64,000 nucleotides of DNA, taken from positions 13,342-77,341 of the forward strand of contig DATMZF010000025.1 of assembly GCA_035560555.1 (NCBI GenBank). The letters are read 5' to 3'. Positions 51,089-59,930 of this stretch are shown in pieces. How positions within the stretch are numbered: the stretch's first letter is position 1; each line of letters opens with the position of its first letter. The position numbers were made by a program, and so were the translations under genes. Source of the stretch: UBA11090 sp035560555 (GTDB lineage Bacteria > Spirochaetota > Spirochaetia > Treponematales > Rectinemataceae). Under the pieces are notes generated by a model that saw nothing but the letters and a program-made list of their open reading frames with translations, did no database searches and was not told where the DNA came from.

Positions 51089-51134
51089 TACACTCTTAAA
51101 ATAATGTCAGGTAGTAATCGGGAGAGGGCGGCGG

Positions 51135-52025
51135 ATGAGAAAGAAAACGAAAAACAGCTTCAATCAGGCAACGGCTCCAATTCTATTCCTTTTGCCGAAT
51201 ATGATTATTTTTTCGGTTTTTATTATCATTCCCGCCTTCCAAGGCTTACGCATGGCGGCGTACGAATGGGGTATTCTTTCAACGCCACACTATATAGGCT
51301 GGACAAATTTTCTTGAGATGTTGAAGGACGCTGTCTTCTGGAAGACCTTTGCCAACACCCTCATCTATTCCCTGTTTTCAGTACCGTTATTGGTAATAGT
51401 TGCGTTGCTCCTGGCTTATTTCCTGCAAGATAACTCGATGAAAGGAGTACGCGTTTACAGATCCTTGTTTTATATCCCTTCGTTGTTAAGCATGATTACG
51501 GTCGGCATAGCGTGGCGCTTTTTGCTAGGTGACGATATGGGTATCGTGAACTATCTAATCAGGTTCATGGGTGGCCAAGGTGTTCACTGGCTGACTGAGT
51601 CGGGTACGGCGATGCTGAGCATCATCCTTATCACTGTATGGGCAGGCGCGGGCTATTTTATGGTGATAATGATAGCCGGATTCCAGGCGATACCACAGGA
51701 ACTATACGAGGCCGCACGAATAGACGGAGCTTCTCCGCGCGAGACTTTCTGGAAAATTACCCTTCCCATGCTTCGCGGCACAATCTTGGTAACCCTTGTC
51801 CTGGCGACTATCAGCTCCTTTAAAGCGTATGAATTGATAATTGTCACGACTGGAGGCGGTCCGGGCTATGCCACGAAATTTATCGTCCAACAAGTTTATC
51901 AAGCCGCCTTTATGGAAGATCGAATGGGCTACGCTTCCATGATGTCCATCGTGCTCATGATTCTCATCGCGGTGATCACCCTCCTCCAGTTCGCGATAAC
52001 AGGGAAAAAGCAAGACTATGAATAA
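51135..52025 (+). CDS. Carbohydrate ABC transporter permease, MalF/UgpA type
   Basis: 296 residues, six membrane helices. Opening LFLLPNMIIFSVFIIIPAFQGLRMAAYEWG is the standard for CUT1 permeases; the EAA loop is ELYEAARIDGASPRETFWKITLPML. It begins 46 bases after the binding protein and overlaps the next permease by eight bases. Confidence 0.9.
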   Translation: MRKKTKNSFNQATAPILFLLPNMIIFSVFIIIPAFQGLRMAAYEWGILSTPHYIGWTNFLEMLKDAVFWKTFANTLIYSLFSVPLLVIVALLLAYFLQDNSMKGVRVYRSLFYIPSLLSMITVGIAWRFLLGDDMGIVNYLIRFMGGQGVHWLTESGTAMLSIILITVWAGAGYFMVIMIAGFQAIPQELYEAARIDGASPRETFWKITLPMLRGTILVTLVLATISSFKAYELIIVTTGGGPGYATKFIVQQVYQAAFMEDRMGYASMMSIVLMILIAVITLLQFAITGKKQDYE

Positions 52026-52839
52026 GCGCGGAAAACCCTTTACGCTATATGCTTTGATCACATTTCTGGCGATAGCCACAATATCTCCGATTATATGGGT
52101 AGTTCTGTCTTCCTTCAAATCTCAGTCGGAACTATTTACCGTTCCCTTAAGGCTTTTCCCCACGAATTGGACATCGTCCAATTATGTTGCCGCGGTTAGG
52201 CAAGGCAACTTTCTTCGTTATTTTTCCAATACAGTATTCGTTGCGGTGACGGCCACGCTGATTACAGTCACTATAAATTTGATGGCCGGTTATGCGCTGG
52301 CCAAATACAGGTTTCCAGGCCGTGAAGCAATATTCACCATAATGTTGGCCACGCTGATGATACCGCTTCAAGTAATTATGGTTCCGATATTTCTTCAATT
52401 GAAGACCTTGGGACTCCTTAATTCGCTTTGGGGTATCATCATTCCCCCTGCCGCCACTCCTACCGGAATCTTTCTCGCTCGGCAATATCTTCAGACTTTA
52501 CCAGATTCTCTTATTGAGGCGGCGCGGATAGACGGTGCCGGAGAATTTTTTATTTTTCGTAAGGTCATTATGCCTTTAGCAAAACCGATAATCGCCACTA
52601 TCGCGATTTTCTCTTTCATGTGGCGATGGAACGATTATCTCTGGCCTCTTATCGTCATAACAGACAATAGAAAACAGACAATGCAGCAAGCTTTGGCCAA
52701 CTTTGTCGGACAACTTCAAATCAATTGGTCAAGTCTTTTAGCCATGACGACAATAGCCATCATTCCCATGATCGTTGTGTTTCTGCTTTTCCAGAAGCAT
52801 TTCATGACAGGAATTACATCAGGTGCGGTAAAAGGCTAA
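52018..52839 (+). CDS. Carbohydrate ABC transporter permease, MalG/UgpE type
   Basis: 273 residues with six helices; PIIWVVLSSFKSQSELFTVPLRLFPTNWTSSNY near the start and EAA loop SLIEAARIDGAGEFFIFRKVIMPLAKP, both usual for CUT1 second permeases. Overlaps the first permease by eight bases, so their synthesis is coupled. Confidence 0.9.
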   Translation: MNKRGKPFTLYALITFLAIATISPIIWVVLSSFKSQSELFTVPLRLFPTNWTSSNYVAAVRQGNFLRYFSNTVFVAVTATLITVTINLMAGYALAKYRFPGREAIFTIMLATLMIPLQVIMVPIFLQLKTLGLLNSLWGIIIPPAATPTGIFLARQYLQTLPDSLIEAARIDGAGEFFIFRKVIMPLAKPIIATIAIFSFMWRWNDYLWPLIVITDNRKQTMQQALANFVGQLQINWSSLLAMTTIAIIPMIVVFLLFQKHFMTGITSGAVKG

Positions 52840-52842
52840 CGT

Positions 52843-55254
52843 ATGAAACAAACAATTGGCAACTTAATTAGCTATAAATTGTGCCTTGAACCAGGGAGAC
52901 CCGCTTCATTCACCGCTCGTGGGAAAGGCGGCAATATCCATATATCTTTTTATGCATCCACTATTATTAAAGTAGAATATGAAATAGACGGAATAAATAT
53001 TGCGCCAGAGTACCAAGAATCTTCCTCGTTCATCGTTTCCGGCGATTTTCATAAATCGGTGGCGCCCAACGTTACAGTCGATGAAAATGAACTCGACTAT
53101 TCCCTTACGGTATCAAATTTGCCACATCCTCCTATTATCGTACGCATAGGGAAAAAGCATGGCACCCTTTCCATTTATCAGGGAGAAATCCTTGTTCATG
53201 GCGGAATGCTCGGGACTCACGATACCGTGATTCCCACCTATCCGATGCGATGTCTTTGCGAAAGCGAAGACGCAGTCCCGCTTGCTCGATTCAACTTTCC
53301 TATGGCGTCAGAGGATGCATTTTATGGCTTAGGGGATAAGGCTGGGCCACCAAACCGTCGTGGATACCGATTCAAGTTTTCCAATCGCGATGCTCTTGGC
53401 TATGACGCCGAAAAATCGGATCCACTTTATAAATCGGTTCCATTCTTTATCAAAAGAAATCTGGCAACCGGGGTATGTTGCGGCCTCTTTTTCCCATCAG
53501 TTTGGGTTGAAGACATGGATTTTGGCAGGGAAAGCCCTTATTACATCAAGGTCGATGTGAGGGGTGGGCCTTTTTCTTATTTCGTTCTCCTAGGTCCGTC
53601 TTATCAAGACATCCTTGAGGCTTACGCAAGCATCACCGGCTTCCCCGCATTGCCGCCGCTTTTTAGTTTCGGCTTTTTTGGGTCTTCGATGAACTATGTT
53701 GAGGGAGATGACGCCGCTGAAAAAATTGAGGGCTATTTCGCCAGGGTGGAAGAGGAAGGAATACCTTGCGAAGGAATGTATGTATCGTCAGGGTATTTAA
53801 AGGCAAAAGACGGGAAACGATACGCATTTCTCTGGAATAAGGACAAATTTCCCGATTACCGGTCATTCATCAAGAAACTTTCAGAACGGGGCTACAATTT
53901 ATGCATGAATATAAAACCAGGCATACTCTGTTCACATCCCTGGTATGAAAAGATCGCTTCGAAGGGGTTTTTAATCAAGGATACGAAAGGAAAACCATAT
54001 AAGGAATTCTTCTGGGGCGGAGACGCATCCTTCATCGATTTCGATAATGACTCGGCTACCGAGTGGTGGAAATCCCAGCTTCGAGAAAAATATATCGAGC
54101 ATGGATGCACAGGAATATGGAACGATAATAATGAACTTGAGCTAGAGGAACCTGAACTCGCCGCTTACAAAACCAAGCAATTATACCCGGTCAAAATGGC
54201 CAAAGCTGCATACGAGGCATTCAAGGAGTACGATCCCGAAACAAGGCCTTGGATTTATTCACGTTCGGGATATTCAGGATTACAGCGATATGCCCGCACG
54301 TGGACCGGCGATAATTGCAGCGATTGGAAGACATTGCAGTTCAATCAGTATATGGGTTTGTCCCTTGGTCTGAGTGGTATGCCTTTTTACGGTCATGATC
54401 TGGGAGGATTTTTCGGGGATCCGCCATCTGAAGAACTACTGGTGCGCAGTTGCCAGTCCGCCGTGTTTCAGCCTCGTTTTGTAATACATTCATGGCGGGA
54501 AGACGGAAAACCCACGGAGCCCTGGACATATCACCAAGTCAAGAATCGTATTCGCGAATATATCCTCGAACATTATCGATTCATCCCCTACACTTATAAT
54601 TGCGCGATCTTGGCATCGTTGCGCGGCATACCGATTGAGCGACCGCTGTTTCTAGAATATCCGAAAGACAGTCACCTGAATGAATTGGATCCGCATTATT
54701 TATTTGGACCGTCAATTCTAAAAGTATTGATTGTGCAGGAGTCAGAGCTGTCCACTACCGTACGATTTCCTTCCTCAGATTCCTGGTACGATCCGGTCGA
54801 ACACCGCTTGTATCGGGACGGAGGCGAAGCCCGGGTGGAAGTACCCTTCGAAGGGGCGCGTTGGTTTGCGAAAATCGGCTCTGTGATACCCACAAGTCCC
54901 GGGCTGACCAAATTAAAAACCGCGTACTTCGCGTTAGTCGATTTTCTAATATTCCCTCCTGACAAGAACGAAGAGCATATGTTCGGCTATTTTGAGGATG
55001 ATGGAAAAACCGAATGGAACCTCGGCCGATATAACAAATGGGTAATTCAAGTAACCTACGACAAGAATAATCATCACGGCCGTGTAAGGATACATGAAGA
55101 ATATCATGGAGGGACAGACATCGATCCTTATCGCATATTCCGCTTTTCCCTTCCTCCTTCTTTTCGAATCAGTGGAAGCGGCCTAGCCGAAACAACGGTC
55201 GGAAAACTTCGTCGTGATGGAAGTCGCACATGGGAATATGATGGCAATTACTAA
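52843..55254 (+). CDS. Glycoside hydrolase family 31 (alpha-glucosidase/alpha-xylosidase type)
   Basis: 803 residues. GH31 N-terminal beta domain, then catalytic barrel (FGFFGSSMNYVEGDDAAEKIEGYFARVEEEGIPCEGMYV, nucleophile Asp428 in GIWNDNNE, acid/base Asp490 in TWTGDNCSDW, then SGMPFYGHDLGGF) and C-terminal beta domains. It hydrolyses alpha-linked glucose or xylose, retaining. There is no signal peptide, so it acts in the cytoplasm on imported glycoside. The nucleophile motif WNDNNE differs from the common WxDMNE, which may indicate an uncommon substrate. Starts three bases after the permease stop. Confidence 0.9.
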   Translation: MKQTIGNLISYKLCLEPGRPASFTARGKGGNIHISFYASTIIKVEYEIDGINIAPEYQESSSFIVSGDFHKSVAPNVTVDENELDYSLTVSNLPHPPIIVRIGKKHGTLSIYQGEILVHGGMLGTHDTVIPTYPMRCLCESEDAVPLARFNFPMASEDAFYGLGDKAGPPNRRGYRFKFSNRDALGYDAEKSDPLYKSVPFFIKRNLATGVCCGLFFPSVWVEDMDFGRESPYYIKVDVRGGPFSYFVLLGPSYQDILEAYASITGFPALPPLFSFGFFGSSMNYVEGDDAAEKIEGYFARVEEEGIPCEGMYVSSGYLKAKDGKRYAFLWNKDKFPDYRSFIKKLSERGYNLCMNIKPGILCSHPWYEKIASKGFLIKDTKGKPYKEFFWGGDASFIDFDNDSATEWWKSQLREKYIEHGCTGIWNDNNELELEEPELAAYKTKQLYPVKMAKAAYEAFKEYDPETRPWIYSRSGYSGLQRYARTWTGDNCSDWKTLQFNQYMGLSLGLSGMPFYGHDLGGFFGDPPSEELLVRSCQSAVFQPRFVIHSWREDGKPTEPWTYHQVKNRIREYILEHYRFIPYTYNCAILASLRGIPIERPLFLEYPKDSHLNELDPHYLFGPSILKVLIVQESELSTTVRFPSSDSWYDPVEHRLYRDGGEARVEVPFEGARWFAKIGSVIPTSPGLTKLKTAYFALVDFLIFPPDKNEEHMFGYFEDDGKTEWNLGRYNKWVIQVTYDKNNHHGRVRIHEEYHGGTDIDPYRIFRFSLPPSFRISGSGLAETTVGKLRRDGSRTWEYDGNY

Positions 55255-55286
55255 AGAAAATACATCTTCATCAAGGGGATCATTAT

Positions 55287-56300
55287 ATGGACGTAAGAAT
55301 CAGGCAACTAATGTTGGTTGGAAAGTCGAAGGTCGAGATTCAGGAAAAAGCTTTTTCGATGGGGCCAAGCAGCATTTTAGTAAAAAACCAATATTCCTTA
55401 ATAAGCCCAGGGACCGAATTAGCATTATTTACCGGCACACATATAGGATTCTCAGATCCAGAGATTACGTGGGCTCGCTACCCATTGCAGCCTGGCTACG
55501 CCTCGGTAGGGACGATCGTTGTCATTGGAAACAACGTTGCTGGATTTTCCATCGGAGAGCGGGTACTTCATTTTCAGCCGCATGCTGATCAATCCATTGT
55601 TACTCCAGGGAAGGATTTGATTTTTAAAATCCCTGCGGAACTTGAAAGCAAAAAAGCATTATTCACGCGGTTTGGCCAGATTGCGTACACCGCTGTCGCC
55701 GCTTCCGGCAATAAGGATGGATATGTGCTTGTGTTCGGAGGTGGTATCGTAGGCAATCTCTGCGCCCAGCTATTTCAAGCAAGACAAGGACGCAAGGCAA
55801 TAATCGTCGATATAGCCCAATCCCGCGCCGAATTAGCGCTTCGATGCGGCATTAGCGCATCGATTTGCTCTTCGACACAGGATGTAACGCAAGCGATCCT
55901 TTCGCTTACCGATAAAAAAGGCGTATCCACGGTCGTGGAAGCAACGGGAGTCCCAGACCTCGTCACCGAATCGCTTAAGGTAGTGAATAAACTTGGTGAG
56001 GTTATTCTTTTAGGCTCCACCAGAGGGAAGGTGGAAATCGATGTCTATAAGCTTATTCACCGCAAGGCAGTTAGCCTGATAGGCGCGCATGAGAGCAGAT
56101 ATCCGCTTTTCTCGACGTCCGATTCCTCTGCATCCCATGATTTGTTCGGTAATGACGTACTAGGAATGATCACGGAGCATAAGCTTAAGGTAGATGAATT
56201 CCTGACGGATATCGTAACGCCAGCACAGGTGGCTGACGCATACCATCTGCTATTGAATGATCGCGATGCGCATCTCGGGATCATAATCGATTGGAAATGA
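55287..56300 (+). CDS. MDR-superfamily (zinc-type alcohol) dehydrogenase, catalytic Cys absent
   Basis: 337 residues. GroES-like N-terminal half (NQYSLISPGTELALFTG, YPLQPGYASVGTIVVIGNNVAGFSIGERVLHF) and Rossmann half (VLVFGGGIVGNLCAQLFQARQGRKAIIVDI). The usual Cys for catalytic zinc and the four structural-zinc Cys are not there, as in BchC-like and some polyol/keto-sugar members. It may oxidise or reduce a polyol or sugar released by the GH31 enzyme. It sits between GH31 and the isomerase. Confidence 0.8.
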   Translation: MDVRIRQLMLVGKSKVEIQEKAFSMGPSSILVKNQYSLISPGTELALFTGTHIGFSDPEITWARYPLQPGYASVGTIVVIGNNVAGFSIGERVLHFQPHADQSIVTPGKDLIFKIPAELESKKALFTRFGQIAYTAVAASGNKDGYVLVFGGGIVGNLCAQLFQARQGRKAIIVDIAQSRAELALRCGISASICSSTQDVTQAILSLTDKKGVSTVVEATGVPDLVTESLKVVNKLGEVILLGSTRGKVEIDVYKLIHRKAVSLIGAHESRYPLFSTSDSSASHDLFGNDVLGMITEHKLKVDEFLTDIVTPAQVADAYHLLLNDRDAHLGIIIDWK

Positions 56301-56310
56301 GGAGCGAAGC

Positions 56311-57174
56311 ATGGTGGAACGACAGGGAAGGTTGACTGGCATCGGGGACGAGGGTGGGGCGAGTATCGAGGAACAGATTTCCAACCACAAAGCTCTAGGC
56401 TGGGATACCATCGAGCTGCGGAGTATTGAGGGAAAAAATATTTGCGAGATGGACGATAAGGCATTTGATGCTGTCTATGCCAGGATCGAGGAAGCGAAGA
56501 TTCGTACAATCGGTTTCGGCTCATCAATCGCAAACTGGGCAAGACCGATCAATACTCCCTTTTCGCGTGACCTTGACGATTTACGGTGCGCGATTCCCAG
56601 AATGCGCCGTCTCGGTACATCCTTTATCAGGATTATGTCCTATCCGAACGATGGAAGGGATGAAGAACTGTGGAAGGTCGAGGTTTTTCGAAGAATGAGT
56701 GAACTCGTCGCCATCGCCAATGGGGAAGGTATCGTGCTTGTGCTGGAAAATTGCGACGGGTGGGCGTCAGAATCACCACGACAACTTTCCGAACTTCTTT
56801 CCCACTTCAATACCAAATCGTTACAAGTGGTTTTTGATCCAGGTAATCCCATAGGACACGGAGCTACTGTTGAAGATACTTGGGCCTTTTATCGAGCGGC
56901 CTTGCCATATATTGTCCATTTCCATATTAAGGATTGCAGGCGTCTTCCAGATGGGAGCATACAACATGTCATGCCCGGAGATGGGGATTGTGACGTGGTG
57001 AAAATAATGCGCGATCTAGTGAAAACTGGATATTCAGGAATGTTTTCGATTGAACCTCATCTTTCGGTAAGCGCGCATCTTGGCAGTATCTCATTTAAAG
57101 GAAATAACTTAAAAGAAAACTACCTTGAGTATGGACTCCGCGCCAAACAAATTCTACATGAAATTGGGGCCTAG
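56311..57174 (+). CDS. Sugar phosphate isomerase/epimerase family (AP_endonuc_2 TIM barrel)
   Basis: 287 residues; the ribosome site GGAGCG precedes ATG 56311. TIM-barrel metal-ligand segments: VLENCDGW (Glu), VVFDPGNPIGHG (Asp, His), HFHIKDCR (His, Asp) and FSIEPHL (Glu). Family members isomerise or epimerise sugars or inosose. With the dehydrogenase just before it, it may act on a keto-sugar or inosose derived from the imported glycoside. No kinase is in the operon. Confidence 0.85.
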   Translation: MVERQGRLTGIGDEGGASIEEQISNHKALGWDTIELRSIEGKNICEMDDKAFDAVYARIEEAKIRTIGFGSSIANWARPINTPFSRDLDDLRCAIPRMRRLGTSFIRIMSYPNDGRDEELWKVEVFRRMSELVAIANGEGIVLVLENCDGWASESPRQLSELLSHFNTKSLQVVFDPGNPIGHGATVEDTWAFYRAALPYIVHFHIKDCRRLPDGSIQHVMPGDGDCDVVKIMRDLVKTGYSGMFSIEPHLSVSAHLGSISFKGNNLKENYLEYGLRAKQILHEIGA

Positions 57175-57232
57175 GAGGAAACACATTGTTGATTATGGGA
57201 TTATCAAGTAGGATATTGATTAGAGGTTGAAG

Positions 57233-58261
57233 GTGGAAGAAAAACCGGATAAAACCGTTACTATCCTAGATGTTGCACGCATGGCTGGGGTATCTCCTTC
57301 CACAATAACACATACATTGAACGGGAAAAGACCAGTCGGTGCAAAAACGCGCGATCGGGTCATGAAAGCAATCGCCGCTCTGAACTATATTCCTTCTTCG
57401 AACGCCCAGAGTCTTCGGGCGGGGAAATCCCGAATCATTGGTTGCCTTGCCATGGATATCACTGAGACTTTCGTAAATCAAATCGTGCGTGGTGTGGAGC
57501 GAGGCCTGTCTGGGAGCGGCCTCTCCTTGCTTTTCGTTTCCAAGGTGGAGTTTGGCAATGATTATGAAGCCGCATATGCTTTTTTGAAGAGTCATTCCAT
57601 CGATGGCCTGCTTCTATGTCATCATCTTCCCATAGGACCAATTTTGCATCCAATCATGGCACGAAACCAAGTTCCTACTGCCTCGGTGAACATGGAAATC
57701 CCGGGTGTTATTTCCGTCATTCCGGATAATCTCCAGGGGGGCTTCCTTGCGGCGGAGCATTTATATGCTTCGGGAATGCGACATCCGGCTATGATCTGCG
57801 GACCGAAGAATCGACTTTCCGTTCAGGATCGATTAAGTGGATTTCAATCCCGTGTCCGGGATCTTGGTTTGGAACTAGAGGAGCGTAATATTCTATATGG
57901 CGAGTATGATTTCGAAAATGGTTACGAATCCTCGAAAAAACTTATGGACTCATGTAAGGAAATAGATGGCATATTTTGCGCTAACGATTATATTGCCGCA
58001 GGTACTATAGCACGACTGGTGGAGATAGGTATTGCGATACCAGATGAGGTACGCGTCATCGGATTCGATAACCGTGATTTTTCTGCCTTCAAGCCCATTC
58101 CGATCAGCACCTTTGAGCAACCATTGCAGGAAATGGGTCTTTTGGCGATCAGCTTGCTTCGTAATGTCATCGACACCGGAGAGCGACAAAGCAACTCGTC
58201 GAAATATGTGCTTCAGTCGAGACTTATTCCGCGGGCAAGTACGATGAAAATCGCAAAATGA
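57233..58261 (+). CDS. LacI-family transcriptional repressor
   Basis: 342 residues from GTG 57233 (GAGG seven bases upstream; TTG 57227 is also possible). HTH TVTILDVARMAGVSPSTITHTLNGKRPVGAKTRDRVMKAIAALNYIPSSNAQSLR with the family hinge, then a periplasmic-binding-type sugar sensor (IIGCLAMDITETFVNQIVRGVERGL, DGIFCANDYIAAGTIARL, RVIGFDNRDFSAFKPIPISTFEQPLQEMG). Probably represses the operon through CAAAACGTTTTG at 49815. Last gene of the island, 89 bases before the right attachment-type repeat. Confidence 0.92.
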   Translation: MEEKPDKTVTILDVARMAGVSPSTITHTLNGKRPVGAKTRDRVMKAIAALNYIPSSNAQSLRAGKSRIIGCLAMDITETFVNQIVRGVERGLSGSGLSLLFVSKVEFGNDYEAAYAFLKSHSIDGLLLCHHLPIGPILHPIMARNQVPTASVNMEIPGVISVIPDNLQGGFLAAEHLYASGMRHPAMICGPKNRLSVQDRLSGFQSRVRDLGLELEERNILYGEYDFENGYESSKKLMDSCKEIDGIFCANDYIAAGTIARLVEIGIAIPDEVRVIGFDNRDFSAFKPIPISTFEQPLQEMGLLAISLLRNVIDTGERQSNSSKYVLQSRLIPRASTMKIAK

Positions 58262-58349
58262 TGAATTCCTCCCAGACGGGATTAATAACTATCCTCGATT
58301 TATTTACTTAGTGGCAGGCTCTTATACGGGATAATTCGGATAAAAGGCC

Positions 58350-58395
58350 GCTTCCCAAGCTCGAGAAGCGGGTTCGACTCCCGTCGGTCGCTCTA
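58350..58395 (+). repeat. Right attachment-type repeat (exact copy of tRNA-Gly 3' half)
   Basis: 46 nt identical to 46966-47011. It bounds the glycoside island on the right; just after it lies a terminator that may have served the tRNA before the insertion. Confidence 0.85.
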
Positions 58396-58443
58396 GATAT
58401 CCGCGATTTTGAAGCCTGGTTGGATTTTTCCATCATGAAAAAG

Positions 58444-58467
58444 CCGCCCCGCAATGGGCGGTTTTTT
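58444..58467. terminator. Bidirectional rho-independent terminator
   Basis: CCGCCC-CGCAAT-GGGCGG with A run before (58437-58442) and six T after. It serves the island/tRNA side on plus and the hydrolase operon on minus. Confidence 0.85.
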
Positions 58468-58571
58468 ACTTAATGGAAGAGACTCTTAAAGTTGGCGCAT
58501 GCATGTGGATGCCGCGACAATCTGTTTATCGCTCGTCGCGCATCGTCCGCCACTGCGGGCTGGCCTAATGG

Positions 58572-59744
58572 TTATTCCAGCGCCAGCCTGTCCTTGGCCA
58601 GCGTTGAGGGATCGGCGAAAAAGGCGCCCACGCCCTTCTCCGTCAATTCCGCGTAGGAAGGTAGCCCGTCGATGGCGATCGGCTTCTCGGGATATATCAT
58701 GCCCCAAACCTCGAGCACCTTCTCGATGGTCGCCACATGCCTGCCGACCCGCACCTCGATGGGCCAGCCCTTTTCGTCGATCGGCCAGTAGAGGAGCCCG
58801 GCCTTTCCGGCCTTGAGGACGAAGTCGTCCTGGCCCGTGAGGAGGAGCTTCTCGTTCGTGGCCCCCCTTACGCGGTCGAGGAAGGGTTCGGGGGATTCGA
58901 AGAGAAGGGCGGTCGCGTCGGAGAAATCGCCTATCTCGCGATGAGTGAGCCCGTGGAGAGAGCGCGGCGACACTTCCATCCCGATCCTGAATTCGCTGGC
59001 GGAAAGCTCCATCGAAGCCATCGCCGCGATCTCCTGGGCATCCTGGTGCGCCACGATCGTGCCGATGACGGGATATTCGAGCTCGGCCTCGTGGAGGTCG
59101 ATGACGAGATCCACCTTTTCCTTCCGTATCATCTCCATGAAGGCGAAGGCCGTCCGTTCGCAGATGAGGCCGTCGGGCCTGCCCGGCCAGGTCCTGTTGA
59201 TATTGCGGATATCCATATAGGCCAACATCTGGCCGCTGGGAAAATGCACATAGGTTTCGGGATCGGGCCAGGAATCCAGGGGATTGGCCGAACGGTCGCC
59301 CATCCGGTATTTCTTCCGTCCCCAGTCCGTCTTGATCGAATAGAATTGCGGATAGGCTTCGCCCGGCCTCGTGACCGTGGAAGCGCTTCGATTCGTGTGG
59401 ATGGCGACAAGGAGCTTGCCGCTCGCGGGTCTGGCGTTCTCCACCAGGAGCTCGGCGGCGAGGGTGGTGGCCGGCTCCTCGGGGTGGGTTCCCCCGAGCA
59501 GGAGGATCGTCGAGCCGGGCAGTCCCGAATCGAGGACGTAGACGTTGCAGTCGTTCGTCGATCCCTTGAGCGGGGCGAACCATTCGTGCAGCGATCGCGT
59601 CGAGGTGACGCCCGGGCCCAGGACCACGGTTTCCTTCCAGTTTCTATGGTCGTAGAAGGCCTTGCCCGCGAAGACCATCACCCCAAGCCAAAGAGCCAGC
59701 GCGAGACCTTTGAATATCATCGTGCTCTTTCTGTCATCTTCCAT
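58572..59744 (-). CDS. AstE/AspA-like M14 metallohydrolase, membrane-anchored
   Basis: 390 residues. N-terminal transmembrane helix (IFKGLALALWLGVMVFAGKAFY), then a zinc carboxypeptidase-like fold of the succinylglutamate desuccinylase/aspartoacylase type: LLGGTHPEEPAT (His-x-x-Glu), IHTNRSAS, and DLVIDLHEAE (second zinc His, catalytic region). It would split an amide or peptide outside the membrane. It is the last gene of the C69/DUF6305/permease cassette, 18 bases after the small membrane gene; start ATG 59744. Confidence 0.75.
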   Translation of the reverse strand: MEDDRKSTMIFKGLALALWLGVMVFAGKAFYDHRNWKETVVLGPGVTSTRSLHEWFAPLKGSTNDCNVYVLDSGLPGSTILLLGGTHPEEPATTLAAELLVENARPASGKLLVAIHTNRSASTVTRPGEAYPQFYSIKTDWGRKKYRMGDRSANPLDSWPDPETYVHFPSGQMLAYMDIRNINRTWPGRPDGLICERTAFAFMEMIRKEKVDLVIDLHEAELEYPVIGTIVAHQDAQEIAAMASMELSASEFRIGMEVSPRSLHGLTHREIGDFSDATALLFESPEPFLDRVRGATNEKLLLTGQDDFVLKAGKAGLLYWPIDEKGWPIEVRVGRHVATIEKVLEVWGMIYPEKPIAIDGLPSYAELTEKGVGAFFADPSTLAKDRLALE

Positions 59745-59762
59745 AATATTCCCTCCGCGCCG

Positions 59763-59918
59763 TCATTTGAGCCTGATGAGCCGCATGACGAAGGGCATCA
59801 GCACGACCAGGTAAAGGAGCGCTTTCTGCAGGTTCTTTGTCTTGACGAAATTCCAGGCGAGGCAGACCGCGAAAAAGGCCGTCATCGCGTAGTATAGAAT
59901 CATCACCGCGTCGTTCAT
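59763..59918 (-). CDS. 51-residue membrane protein next to the TRAP-like permease
   Basis: Small gene read directly: ATG 59918, strong GAGGAGG upstream, stop TGA 59765-59763. It opens MNDAVMILYYAMTAFFAVCL and ends VVLMPFVMRLIRLK, two hydrophobic helices around the polar WNFVKTKN. It lies twelve bases after the large permease gene. It could be a reduced partner subunit of that permease in place of the usual DctQ small subunit; this is inferred from position only. Confidence 0.75.
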   Translation of the reverse strand: MNDAVMILYYAMTAFFAVCLAWNFVKTKNLQKALLYLVVLMPFVMRLIRLK

Positions 59919-59930
59919 GGCATTCCCTCC

